A stretch of 6,483 nucleotides of DNA from an uncultured Actinomycetes bacterium (GCA_903930195.1 CAIYXH010000131.1:1-6483); one strand, 5' to 3'. Positions 1-6,081 are shown, counted from the stretch's first letter. Made by a program: numbers and translations. The notes: generated by a model not told the origin, from the letters alone.

Positions 1-1733
1 CAGAACCGCTGCTCGTCCGAGTCGAGGTACTTCGGGTCGATGCGTTGCCACTCGCGCTGGATCACGGCCAGTCGGCGGCCGACGTCAGAGGTCACCGGGA
101 CGAGCCATGCCGCGGGCGTCAGCTTGCGTCTCGCCCGCCGCTGGACGCGCCGCCTGGGGGCCGGCGTAACACGCGCGCCCTCGCGGTAGAAGTCGGCGTC
201 GAGCAGCGAGTGGAGCGAGACGACGCGCTCGTTGTGCGTCGCGCCCTTCGGGACGAAGTCGACGACGATTCCGGCCTCCTTGCGCGGATGAATCCGCATC
301 ACCCGGCCGATCCGCTGCTGGTAGATCCGCTTCGACGCGGTCGGCGCCAGGTGCATGACGACGGTCGCGCGCGGGGAGTTCCAGCCCTCGGCGAGCAGCA
401 TCGCGTTGATCAGGACGTCGATCTCGCCGCGCTCGTAGCCCGCGAGGATCTGCGCGAGCTTCACCGGCGGCGTCTTGCCCGAGACCGCCTCGGCCTTGAC
501 CCCGGCCGCGCGGAACGCGGTCGCGAGGTTGTAGGCGTGGTCGACGCCGGCGGCGTAGACGATGCCGGGGGCGTCGTCGAATCGCTCGCGGTAGAGCGTC
601 GCGGCCGCCATGTTCAGCGCTTCGTGGTCGAGGGCTGCGGCGAGCGCGCGCTCCTCGAAGTCGCCGCCGACGATGGGCACCGAGTTGATCGCGGCGACCG
701 GCGGGACGCGCAGGCAGCGAAGCGGCGCGATGAGGCCGCGGCGGGCGGCGTCGGTGAGCGGGAGGTCGTCGACCGACGCCGGGAAGACGTCGGAGACCTG
801 CTTCGCGATCAGCTCCTCGGTCGCTGTCATGCCGACGTAGACCGGCTCGCTGAACGAGCGGATCGCAGCCGAGGTCTTGTCGCCCAGGGCCGTGTGCGCC
901 TCGTCGCAGATCACGAGCTGGTAGGCGGTGCGCGAGATCTCCTCGACGTGCCGTGCGAACCACGCGTAGGTCTGGATCGTGATCGGGTTCGAGACCTTGG
1001 GGCGGGCGTCGCCGAGGACGACGTCCGCAAAGCGGTCGGCGTAGCCGTGGTCGCGGAGCTCGCGGTTGAACTGGTCGACGAGCAGGCGGCGGTGGGTCAG
1101 GATCAGCACGCCGTCGGTGCGAGCCGACTCGACGAAGCCGGCGGCGGCGATGGTCTTGCCGGAGGCCGTCGGGTGGCGGAAGCGATAGCGGCGCGCGGCG
1201 CCCGGGTCCTCGGCGATCGAGAGCGGCGCGACCTCCTCGTCCTCGTCCACGTCGTCGTCCGTGACGTTCTCGACGCTCTCACCTTCGAGCGTGAACTCCT
1301 CGTCCTCGTCCTCCTCTTCGACGGCCTCGTCGGCCGCGGCGCTGCCGTTCGTCCCGTTGGCGCCCTCGGCGGCCTTCTGGTGCGCGGCGATCAGCTCGGT
1401 GAGCATCCCGGCAAGCGCGTCGATCTGGTGGCGGCGGAGCTCGGTGCCCGAGGCGAGGTGCGGCGGCTTCTCGGAGAGAACGCGCTTGAGCCCGAGCATC
1501 AGCGAAAAGCTGACGCGCCACTCCGGCGAGGGCTCCGTGCGGCCGGCGTCGAGCTCAGTGATCGCGGTGTCGAGCGCACGCCGGAACGCCGTGCCGGGAG
1601 CCAGGACAACGGACGCGTCATCCTCCGCGCGCAGGAATGGCTCACCTGCCCAGGCTTCTGCTCGGAGGGCTGCTGCCGCAAGTTCGGCTGGCGCCTCCGA
1701 CGGGATCGGAGATGGCGTAAGTGTCTCGTGCAT
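1..1733 (-). CDS. Superfamily 2 DEAD/DEAH-box helicase, C-terminus cut by window edge
   Basis: ATP-driven nucleic-acid helicase or translocase of superfamily 2; the substrate cannot be told from the sequence. 577 codons are visible and the frame is still open at base 1. Motifs in order: a Q-like LRRHQIDAL (99-107), Walker A as HPTASGKT (187-194), DEAH (277-280), motif III in GMTATE (301-306), motif V around LLAEGWNSPRA (446-456) and the arginine-finger motif QQRIGRVMR (472-480). Then comes a basic stretch rich in Arg (about 527-537). Between the Q-like motif and Walker A lies an unusual Asp/Glu-rich insert (about 135-168). The ATG at 1733 is the only start, because an in-frame TAG lies ten codons upstream. 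The Shine-Dalgarno site is weak (GGTGG, about 10 bases away) and falls in a hairpin. No nuclease or methylase domain is visible, so a restriction role is not supported. The family call is firm; the exact role is unknown. Confidence 0.95.
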   Translation of the reverse strand, partial: MHETLTPSPIPSEAPAELAAAALRAEAWAGEPFLRAEDDASVVLAPGTAFRRALDTAITELDAGRTEPSPEWRVSFSLMLGLKRVLSEKPPHLASGTELRRHQIDALAGMLTELIAAHQKAAEGANGTNGSAAADEAVEEEDEDEEFTLEGESVENVTDDDVDEDEEVAPLSIAEDPGAARRYRFRHPTASGKTIAAAGFVESARTDGVLILTHRRLLVDQFNRELRDHGYADRFADVVLGDARPKVSNPITIQTYAWFARHVEEISRTAYQLVICDEAHTALGDKTSAAIRSFSEPVYVGMTATEELIAKQVSDVFPASVDDLPLTDAARRGLIAPLRCLRVPPVAAINSVPIVGGDFEERALAAALDHEALNMAAATLYRERFDDAPGIVYAAGVDHAYNLATAFRAAGVKAEAVSGKTPPVKLAQILAGYERGEIDVLINAMLLAEGWNSPRATVVMHLAPTASKRIYQQRIGRVMRIHPRKEAGIVVDFVPKGATHNERVVSLHSLLDADFYREGARVTPAPRRRVQRRARRKLTPAAWLVPVTSDVGRRLAVIQREWQRIDPKYLDSDEQRF

Positions 1734-1737
1734 GCGT

Positions 1738-1758
1738 GCGACACCACCCGAGTGTCGC
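1738..1758 (-). promoter_or_regulatory. Inverted repeat over the helicase ribosome-binding region
   Basis: Perfect 7-bp arms, GCGACAC and GTGTCGC, separated by 7 bases, end four bases before the helicase ATG. In the mRNA the only Shine-Dalgarno-like bases (GGGTGG) lie in its loop and 3' arm, so folding could limit translation initiation. As DNA it could equally be a dimer operator. Function is inferred from position only. Confidence 0.45.
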
Positions 1759-1771
1759 CTCTACAGGAGCG

Positions 1772-1794
1772 GCGTCGCGGGTAACCCCCGACGC
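1772..1794 (-). terminator. Strong hairpin between the secreted-protein gene and the helicase gene
   Basis: Ten-base arms (GCGTCGCGGG and CCCCCGACGC on the plus strand) with one C-C mismatch enclose a 3-base loop. The hairpin lies 63 bases past the stop of the secreted-protein gene and 39 bases before the helicase start. Neither side has a T-tract, so it is not a classical intrinsic terminator. It may act as a U-less terminator, or as the first hairpin of the helicase leader. Confidence 0.4.
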
Positions 1795-1797
1795 GTG

Positions 1798-1821
1798 CCG
1801 CACTCACACAATACCGCACTC
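1798..1821 (-). promoter_or_regulatory. Putative helicase promoter flanked by direct repeats
   Basis: On the minus strand a -10-like TATTGT (1813-1808) matches TATAAT at four of six positions. It is flanked by two perfect copies of an 8-mer (CCGCACTC on the plus strand, at 1798-1805 and 1814-1821) with a 16-bp period. No convincing -35 is present. A start near 1801 would give a leader of about 68 bases holding both hairpins. The repeats could be an operator that covers the -10. Confidence 0.35.
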
Positions 1822-1856
1822 GGCGGCCGGAATGGGGGCGCGCTTGCGGCTGCGGG

Positions 1857-2318
1857 CTACGCGTCGAGGTGGAGGATCCAGTTGCCGCTGACGCGCGCGT
1901 TCGGCGGCGGCGGCACGACCGTGCTCTTCCCGAGCCAGCGGCAGCTCCAGCTGGCGACTGCGCCCTTCGTCCAGACGCCCGTTGCGAGCATCTGTGACCC
2001 ACTCGAGAGGGTGAAGAGGACGGCGCAGCTCGTGCGACCCTTCGCAGCGATCGTGGCCGCGGTTGCGATCCCTGTCGTCACGTAGGCCGACCGGCCCGGC
2101 GAGACCGCGAGCATCCGCCGGGCCTGCAGCGGAGACGTCTGGTTCCAGGCCGCGGCGCAGGATCGCAAGGAAGGCCCGGCATCCCCATGAGCCGTGGCTG
2201 CAGGACCTCCCCCCGCCGCGCCGACCACAAGGGCCGCGACGAGTGCTGCCGTCCGTATAGCCCGATCAGTATACGACTGCGTGTCAGAGATGTGCCAGGT
2301 GGCGCGCAGCGGCAGCAT
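1857..2318 (-). CDS. Small secreted protein with three cysteines, unknown function
   Basis: I do not recognise this 153-residue protein. Its N-terminus looks like a Sec signal peptide: an Arg-containing n-region (to about residue 22), a hydrophobic core TAALVAALVVGAAGG (23-37) and an AxA site (ATA, 41-43), which predicts cleavage after residue 43. The mature part of about 110 residues has Cys at 54, 98 and 126, an early CAAAWN motif, a Ser/Thr/Ala-rich middle, an SWSCRWLG segment and a proline run (PPPP, 136-139). It is probably exported. The odd number of cysteines allows one disulfide plus a free thiol. The ATG at 2318 is chosen because GAGGTG lies 7 bases upstream. This start is 35 bases inside the end of pgl, which suggests translational coupling. 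The frame stays open to a possible start at 2411, but that extension is Arg/Cys-rich antisense-like sequence and lies wholly within pgl. Confidence 0.75.
   Translation of the reverse strand: MLPLRATWHISDTQSYTDRAIRTAALVAALVVGAAGGGPAATAHGDAGPSLRSCAAAWNQTSPLQARRMLAVSPGRSAYVTTGIATAATIAAKGRTSCAVLFTLSSGSQMLATGVWTKGAVASWSCRWLGKSTVVPPPPNARVSGNWILHLDA
2268..2273 (-). promoter_or_regulatory. Isolated -10-like TATACT inside the secreted-protein gene
   Basis: TATACT on the minus strand is five of six to the -10 consensus and stands out in very GC-rich DNA. The best -35 partner is CTGGCA at a long 19-base spacing. Transcription would start near 2261, inside the signal-peptide codons, where no good start codon follows. 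It may therefore be chance, or serve downstream genes only. Confidence 0.2.
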
Positions 2319-2952
2319 CGAGGTGCACCTCGAGCGGCATCGATCCCGTCTGCAGCAGGCTTCCGGGGATCGCCTCGTCGATCGGGCCGCCGAAAGCCCG
2401 GGCGACGGCATCGGCCTTTGCCTCGCCGGTTGCGAGCACCACGATCCGACCGGCCGAGAGCAGAGCCGGCAGCGTCAGGGTGATGCGGTCGACCCACGGT
2501 TCGAGCCCTGCCGGGCCCGAGGTCACGAGCGAATCACGGACGGCCAGCTGCGGCGAGCCGGGGAAGAGCGAGGCGATGTGGCCGTCCGGGCCGAGGCCGA
2601 GAAGGACCAGGTCGAGGGTGACGTCCGTGAGCTCGGCCGCGTAGGCGGCTGCGGCTTCGGCCGGCGGGAGCTCGCCCCGGATTCGGTGCTCGGTGGGGCG
2701 GTGCGCGAGCCGGTCGAGCAGCGTGTGGCGGGCGAGGCCGTAATTCGACCGCGGATCCTCGGTGCGGACACAGCGCTCGTCGCCCCACCAGACCGAGGCC
2801 TTGCGCCAGTTGGGCTCGAAGCCGGCTGCGAGCTCGTAGGCACCGCCGGCGGTCGAGCCGCCGGTGAGGACGATCGCCTGGCGTGCAGTCGCGGCGCGGG
2901 CGAGAACTGCTGCGACGGCCCGGAGCGGGTCGTCGTCGACGTGGAGCTCCAG
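2284..2952 (-). CDS. pgl: 6-phosphogluconolactonase with a non-canonical (CTG) start
   Basis: Hydrolyses 6-phosphogluconolactone to 6-phosphogluconate, the second step of the oxidative pentose phosphate pathway, in the cytoplasm. The product is 222 residues, slightly shorter than the usual 230-260. Family motifs are all present: LTGGSTAGGAYE (29-40), WWGDERCV then DPRSNYG (55-72), LGLGPDGHIASLFPGSP (118-134), and a C-terminal PGSLLQ (196-201) leading to LDAAAA. The frame contains no ATG, GTG or TTG before the conserved body; the first internal one is GTG at 2526, past the active-site motifs. The CTG at 2952 gives a normal N-terminus (ELHVDDDPLRAV) one base after the proC stop, with GAGGAG just upstream. 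A GTG overlapping the proC stop as GTGA is out of frame by one base, so a single-base loss or sequencing error is the main alternative. The identity is secure; the start is not. Confidence 0.92.
   Translation of the reverse strand: MELHVDDDPLRAVAAVLARAATARQAIVLTGGSTAGGAYELAAGFEPNWRKASVWWGDERCVRTEDPRSNYGLARHTLLDRLAHRPTEHRIRGELPPAEAAAAYAAELTDVTLDLVLLGLGPDGHIASLFPGSPQLAVRDSLVTSGPAGLEPWVDRITLTLPALLSAGRIVVLATGEAKADAVARAFGGPIDEAIPGSLLQTGSMPLEVHLDAAAARHLAHL
2319..2332 (-). promoter_or_regulatory. 14-bp palindrome holding the ribosome-binding site of the secreted-protein gene
   Basis: CGAGGTGCACCTCG is a perfect palindrome that directly abuts the ATG at 2318. It contains the GAGGTG Shine-Dalgarno sequence, 7 bases from the start. 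It also codes for LEVHLD in pgl, so it may be constrained by protein sequence rather than selected as a signal. Confidence 0.35.
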
Positions 2953-2953
2953 C

Positions 2954-3754
2954 TCACTCCTCGCCGCGGGCGAGCTCCTTGGAGCGCTCCATCGCGGCGT
3001 TGATCGCGTTCAGGAAGGCGGCACGGATCCCGGCCTGCTCGAGCTCGCGGATCGCGCGTGTCGTGGTGCCGCCCGGTGAGGTCACCATCTCGCGGAGCTC
3101 GACCGGGTGCATGTGCTCGTCGCGGAGGAGCTTGGCGGTGCCGAGCATCGTCTGGACGACGAGCCGGGTCGAGATCTCGCGGGAGAGCCCGAGCAGGAGC
3201 CCGGCCTCGATCATCGCCTCGGCGAGGAGCGCGTAGTACGCAGGCCCGGAGCCCGAGACGGCGGTGATCGCGTCCATCGCGCTCTCGGGCACCTCGACCA
3301 CATCGCCGACGGCGCGCAGCACGGTGTTCGCGCGCTGCATGTGCTCGGCGGTCGCGTGCGTCCCGGCGCACATGCCGGCGATGCCCTCGTGGACGGTCGA
3401 CGGCGTGTTCGGCATCGAGCGCACGACAGGCACGCCGTCGGGCAGCTGCCGCTCGATCACGGCGGTCGTGATCGCGGCCGCGACCGAGAGGACGGTCTGC
3501 TCGGCGGTGAGGCTGCTGCCGACTTCCGTGAGCAGCGCCTCGATGTCCTGTGGCTTCACGGCGAGCACGACGACATCCGCGCCGGCGATGGCCTTTGCGT
3601 TGTCGGTGGTCGCCTCGACGCCGTGGCGCTCGTGCAGCTCTGCGACCCGCTCCTCACGCCGCGAGGTGACGACGAGGTCGGCCCAGTCCGAGCTACGCAG
3701 CCCGGCGAGGAGCGACTCGCCGATCCGGCCGGCTCCGAGAATTGCGATGCGCAT
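2954..3754 (-). CDS. proC: Pyrroline-5-carboxylate reductase
   Basis: Reduces 1-pyrroline-5-carboxylate to L-proline with NAD(P)H, the last step of proline synthesis, in the cytoplasm. At 266 residues it has the family's normal length. The N-terminal Rossmann fold starts at once (MRIAILGAGRIGESLL, GxGxxG at 6-11). AVKPQ (65-69) and RSMPNTP (112-118) follow. The dimerisation and active-site region has AVSGSGPAYY (165-174) and the signature REMVTSPGGTTTRAI (221-235). The ATG at 3754 sits exactly at the first strand of the fold, so the start is well supported even though the Shine-Dalgarno site is poor (GGGGA touches the ATG). The first 62 bases overlap the end of the upstream glycosylase gene, which suggests coupled translation. 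One base separates its stop from the pgl start, so the genes are almost certainly co-transcribed. Confidence 0.97.
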   Translation of the reverse strand: MRIAILGAGRIGESLLAGLRSSDWADLVVTSRREERVAELHERHGVEATTDNAKAIAGADVVVLAVKPQDIEALLTEVGSSLTAEQTVLSVAAAITTAVIERQLPDGVPVVRSMPNTPSTVHEGIAGMCAGTHATAEHMQRANTVLRAVGDVVEVPESAMDAITAVSGSGPAYYALLAEAMIEAGLLLGLSREISTRLVVQTMLGTAKLLRDEHMHPVELREMVTSPGGTTTRAIRELEQAGIRAAFLNAINAAMERSKELARGEE

Positions 3755-4592
3755 TCCCCAATGGTAGGAGGCCGGAGCCGAATCCCGCCAGGAGATACAC
3801 GCTCGCGATCCCGGCCCACTCGCCGTAGGGCGCGAGCAGGACGTCCGTCTCCTCCGCCTCGACGGAGCGTCCCCAGAGCGCGGCGGCCAGCTTGACGAGG
3901 CCCAGATCGCGGACGAGGCCGTGCTCGTAGCGGCCGAGACCCTCGAGACAGACGACGCCTGCCGACCACGGGCCGAGGCCGCGCTCCCGCGCGATCCGCT
4001 CGACGACGGTGCCGGTCGGATGGGCGTGGAGCCCCTCCAGGTCGAGCCCGCGGCAGAGCCGCACGAGCGTGGCGCCGCGGCGGGCGCCGAGGCCGAGGCG
4101 CTGCAGCTCGGCCGGCGCGAAGCGGCCGAGGTCGGCTGCCGTCGGCGGTGTCTGCAGGTCGCCGACCGCGACGGTGGCAGCGCGAATCACGCGCGCCTCG
4201 TTCTGCCGCGCCTCGCGGGCGGTGATCAGCTGGCCGGCGACGGCGCGCAGGAGCGACTGGGCGACGGTCGCGGTGCGCAGCGGACGGAGGCCGCGCAGCT
4301 GCCGGATCGGCTCGCGCAGCAGCGCGTCGTCGGCGAAGCGGGTGAGGAACGCGCTGTGGTCGTCGTCGAGGCCGAGCATGAAGCGCATCCGCTCGACGCC
4401 CGCGTCGCTCGCAGCCCGCACGCAGACGGCCCCGTCCGCGCGCTGCCAGGCCTGCGCGCGCTCGGGCCCCGCCTCGGTGAGAACGACAGCCGTGACGACG
4501 CCCTCGACGACGCGCCGCGTCGCGTCGCTGCCGTGGCGCGTCGAGAGCCGGAGTGCGTAGGGCCCTTGCGGGCGGAGCTCGGCGTCGATCAC
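3693..4592 (-). CDS. AlkA-type DNA-3-methyladenine glycosylase (HhH-GPD family)
   Basis: Base-excision repair glycosylase predicted to remove alkylated purines. At 299 residues it is close to E. coli AlkA (282). Residues 1 to about 95 resemble the AlkA N-terminal domain; the HhH-GPD fold follows from about 105 (TVAQSLLRAVAGQLITAREA). The helix-hairpin-helix is ARERGLGPWSAGVV (201-214), and the catalytic Asp should be D229 in LVRDLGLVK, matching the AlkA pattern of Asp in front of the final helix. Recognisable homology ends near residue 279 (AGFGSGLLPLG). The last 20 residues are Arg-rich and are read from the first codons of proC in another frame. The GTG at 4592 is forced: an in-frame TAG lies three codons upstream. 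There is no Shine-Dalgarno site; a perfect inverted repeat abuts the start instead. Substrate range is inferred from the family. Confidence 0.92.
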   Translation of the reverse strand: MIDAELRPQGPYALRLSTRHGSDATRRVVEGVVTAVVLTEAGPERAQAWQRADGAVCVRAASDAGVERMRFMLGLDDDHSAFLTRFADDALLREPIRQLRGLRPLRTATVAQSLLRAVAGQLITAREARQNEARVIRAATVAVGDLQTPPTAADLGRFAPAELQRLGLGARRGATLVRLCRGLDLEGLHAHPTGTVVERIARERGLGPWSAGVVCLEGLGRYEHGLVRDLGLVKLAAALWGRSVEAEETDVLLAPYGEWAGIASVYLLAGFGSGLLPLGNAHRNSRSRPDRRVAPRRAA

Positions 4593-4613
4593 GAGCCGAC
4601 TCTAGTCGGCTCG
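4592..4613 (-). promoter_or_regulatory. Perfect 10-bp-arm inverted repeat abutting the glycosylase start codon
   Basis: The arms are CGAGCCGACT and AGTCGGCTCG, separated by CT. The outermost base is the G of the glycosylase GTG. The repeat fills most of the 29-bp gap after the XRE-TPR gene. With no T-tract it is a poor intrinsic terminator. It may be an operator, an attenuating or mRNA-stabilising hairpin, or a block to ribosome access at a start that has no Shine-Dalgarno site. Confidence 0.55.
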
Positions 4614-4621
4614 CGCGACGA

Positions 4622-5944
4622 CTACCGCTCGGCGGAGGTGAGCTCGCCCTGGAGGTTCGAGGCGACGTTCGCGGCCTGCTCGAAGATGTCGAGCGCGTCG
4701 TGCTCCCGGCCGGCGTCCCGCAGGAACCGCCCGTAGGCGCGGAGGACGTTCGCGTAGTTGCGCACGGTCCCATGGAGGCGGAGGAGCTCGATCGAGCTGC
4801 GGAACGCATCGTCCGCCGAGGCCTCGCCGAGCCCGGCGCGCGCGTCGGCGATCGCCCACCACGACTGCCCTGCCTCGTTGGGGAACTCCTCGGCGAGCGC
4901 GAGCCCTTGCTCCGCGAGGCGCAGGCCACCGGCGTAGTTGCCACGGGCGATCGCACAGGTCGCCTGCATCCGCCGGATCACCGCGAGGTCGTCCGTATCG
5001 CCCGGCGTCCCGAGCAGGCGCTCGGCCTCGGCGAGGTGCTGTTCGGCGACGTCGAGGCCGTCGGGGTCGATCATCGCGGCCTCGGCGCAGGCCAGATGCG
5101 CGCGGCCGAGGTGGAGCGCATCCTCGGTGGCCTCGAGCAGCGCGATCGCGCGGCGGAAGTTCGCGAGCGCCGCCTGCGGCTTCGCCTGCTCGATCGAGAT
5201 GCGTCCGAGCGACCAGTAGAGGCGGACGCGGGTGTACGGATCGACGAGCTCGGTGGCGCCGGCGGTCACCTCGGTGACGACGGCCTTCGCGCGCTGGAGC
5301 TCCCCGAGGTCGGTGAGCGCGTAGCTGAGGTAGGTCGCGAAGCGAATCCGGGTGGCGACGTCGTTGGGCGCCTTCTCGGCGAGCTCGGCGAGGCCTTCGT
5401 CGAACAGCTCGACTGCCTGCCGCGGCGTTCCCGCAGCCGCGTACGCGTGACCCAGCATCAGGTAGACGTCGGGGCGCGAGACGGCGGTGACGAGCTCGGA
5501 GGCGATCGCGTGGCCGAGGTGGTCGATCGTCTCGGCGTGGGCGTTCCGTGAGGCGGCGTCAGCACCGAGCGCGACGCGCGCACGCACGACGGCGGCGAGA
5601 TCGGCATGGGCGACCGCATCGTCGAGCACCTCGAGCAGCTCGCGGGTCGCGCCCTCGCCTTCGAGCCGCAGCCGCAGCTCGAGATCCGACAGGCGCAGCT
5701 CGCGCGCGGCGGTGTCGTCGAGCTGAGAGCCGGTCTCGAGGTACTGCGCGGTGACGCCGAGCTTCTGCGCGAGCACGCGCAGCGCCTTCACCGAGGGGCG
5801 CCGCGCGCCGGCCTCGATCCGCGAGATGTAGGCGTAGGAGACGCCGGGGCCGGAGAGGTCGCGCTGCGAGAGGTTGCGCTCGAGGCGCAGCCGGCGGAGG
5901 CGGTCGCCGATGCCTTCCGTGTCGGTGTGGTTCGAGCCCTGCAC
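4622..5944 (-). CDS. XRE-family helix-turn-helix regulator with C-terminal TPR domain
   Basis: Predicted DNA-binding regulator. From the GTG at 5944 it has 440 residues. The HTH (about 12-73) has helix 1 IGDRLRRLRLERN, helix 2 SQRDLSG, recognition helix YAYISRIEAG and a closing RRPSVKALRVLAQKLGV, then TAQYLETG. The remaining 350 residues are helical with TPR-like repeats, such as DVYLMLGHAYAAAGTPRQAV, VRLYWSLGRISIEQAKPQAA and NVLRAYGRFLRDAGREHDAL. There is no membrane segment or catalytic motif. XRE-plus-TPR is the layout of peptide-sensing regulators such as PlcR and Rgg, but also of regulators with no known ligand. A TTG at 5983 would add 13 residues (GGWGIID-like, not HTH); neither start has a well-spaced Shine-Dalgarno site. 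It heads the minus-strand operon and is divergent from a 29-residue peptide gene. Autoregulation through the 5984-6081 region is likely. Confidence 0.88.
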   Translation of the reverse strand: MQGSNHTDTEGIGDRLRRLRLERNLSQRDLSGPGVSYAYISRIEAGARRPSVKALRVLAQKLGVTAQYLETGSQLDDTAARELRLSDLELRLRLEGEGATRELLEVLDDAVAHADLAAVVRARVALGADAASRNAHAETIDHLGHAIASELVTAVSRPDVYLMLGHAYAAAGTPRQAVELFDEGLAELAEKAPNDVATRIRFATYLSYALTDLGELQRAKAVVTEVTAGATELVDPYTRVRLYWSLGRISIEQAKPQAALANFRRAIALLEATEDALHLGRAHLACAEAAMIDPDGLDVAEQHLAEAERLLGTPGDTDDLAVIRRMQATCAIARGNYAGGLRLAEQGLALAEEFPNEAGQSWWAIADARAGLGEASADDAFRSSIELLRLHGTVRNYANVLRAYGRFLRDAGREHDALDIFEQAANVASNLQGELTSAER

Positions 5945-5983
5945 GAGGCAATCGATGATGCCCCACCCTCCCGACGGCGTCAA

Positions 5984-6081
5984 CCGGAACTGGACACTTG
6001 ACCAGGTCGCTTGACAACAAAAGTGGACACGTGTGTTCTACGAAGGGTCAGGTGGTCAACAGGGGAAAGGGGGTGGGTCGG
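5984..6081. promoter_or_regulatory. Divergent control region between the XRE-TPR gene and the small peptide gene
   Basis: This is AT-richer than its surroundings. Plus strand: TTGACA (6011-6016), a 17-base spacer and a weak TGTTCT (6034-6039). Minus strand: TTGTCA (6017-6012), a 17-base spacer and a weak TCCAGT. The two -35 boxes share the same bases, so the promoters would compete. Repeats: TGGACACTTG (5991-6000) and TGGACACGTG (6024-6033) match at nine of ten bases, 33 bp apart, about three helical turns. The second copy lies in an imperfect GGACAC-GT-GTGTTC dyad (6025-6038). TTGACCA (5998-6004) and TGGTCAA (6053-6059) form an inverted pair. The boxes lie where a divergent regulator would bind. 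Confidence 0.45.

Noticed and set aside
85..963. 292-codon minus-strand open frame
   Set aside because: It lies in a different frame of the helicase gene, Arg-rich and without motifs; the helicase frame carries DEAH, TAT and QQRIGR motifs over the same bases.
45..1784. 579-codon open frame on the plus strand
   Set aside because: Antisense to the helicase, whose motifs are intact on the minus strand. The product is a monotonous Arg/Asp/Val/Leu mixture with no domain, typical of the mirror frame in very GC-rich DNA.
2251..2280. TATA-containing stretch as a main promoter of the secreted-protein gene
   Set aside because: The implied transcript would begin inside the signal-peptide codons with no usable start after it, and the -35 spacing is poor. 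Kept only as a weak site.
2523..3371. 282-codon minus-strand open frame spanning the proC-pgl junction
   Set aside because: Ser/Arg/Pro-rich translation out of frame with both enzymes, whose family signatures are complete in their own frames.
3107..5551. Long plus-strand open frames (3107-3895, 3921-4736, 4553-5551)
   Set aside because: All are antisense to proC, the glycosylase or the XRE-TPR gene, and none has a recognisable domain or ribosome-binding site.
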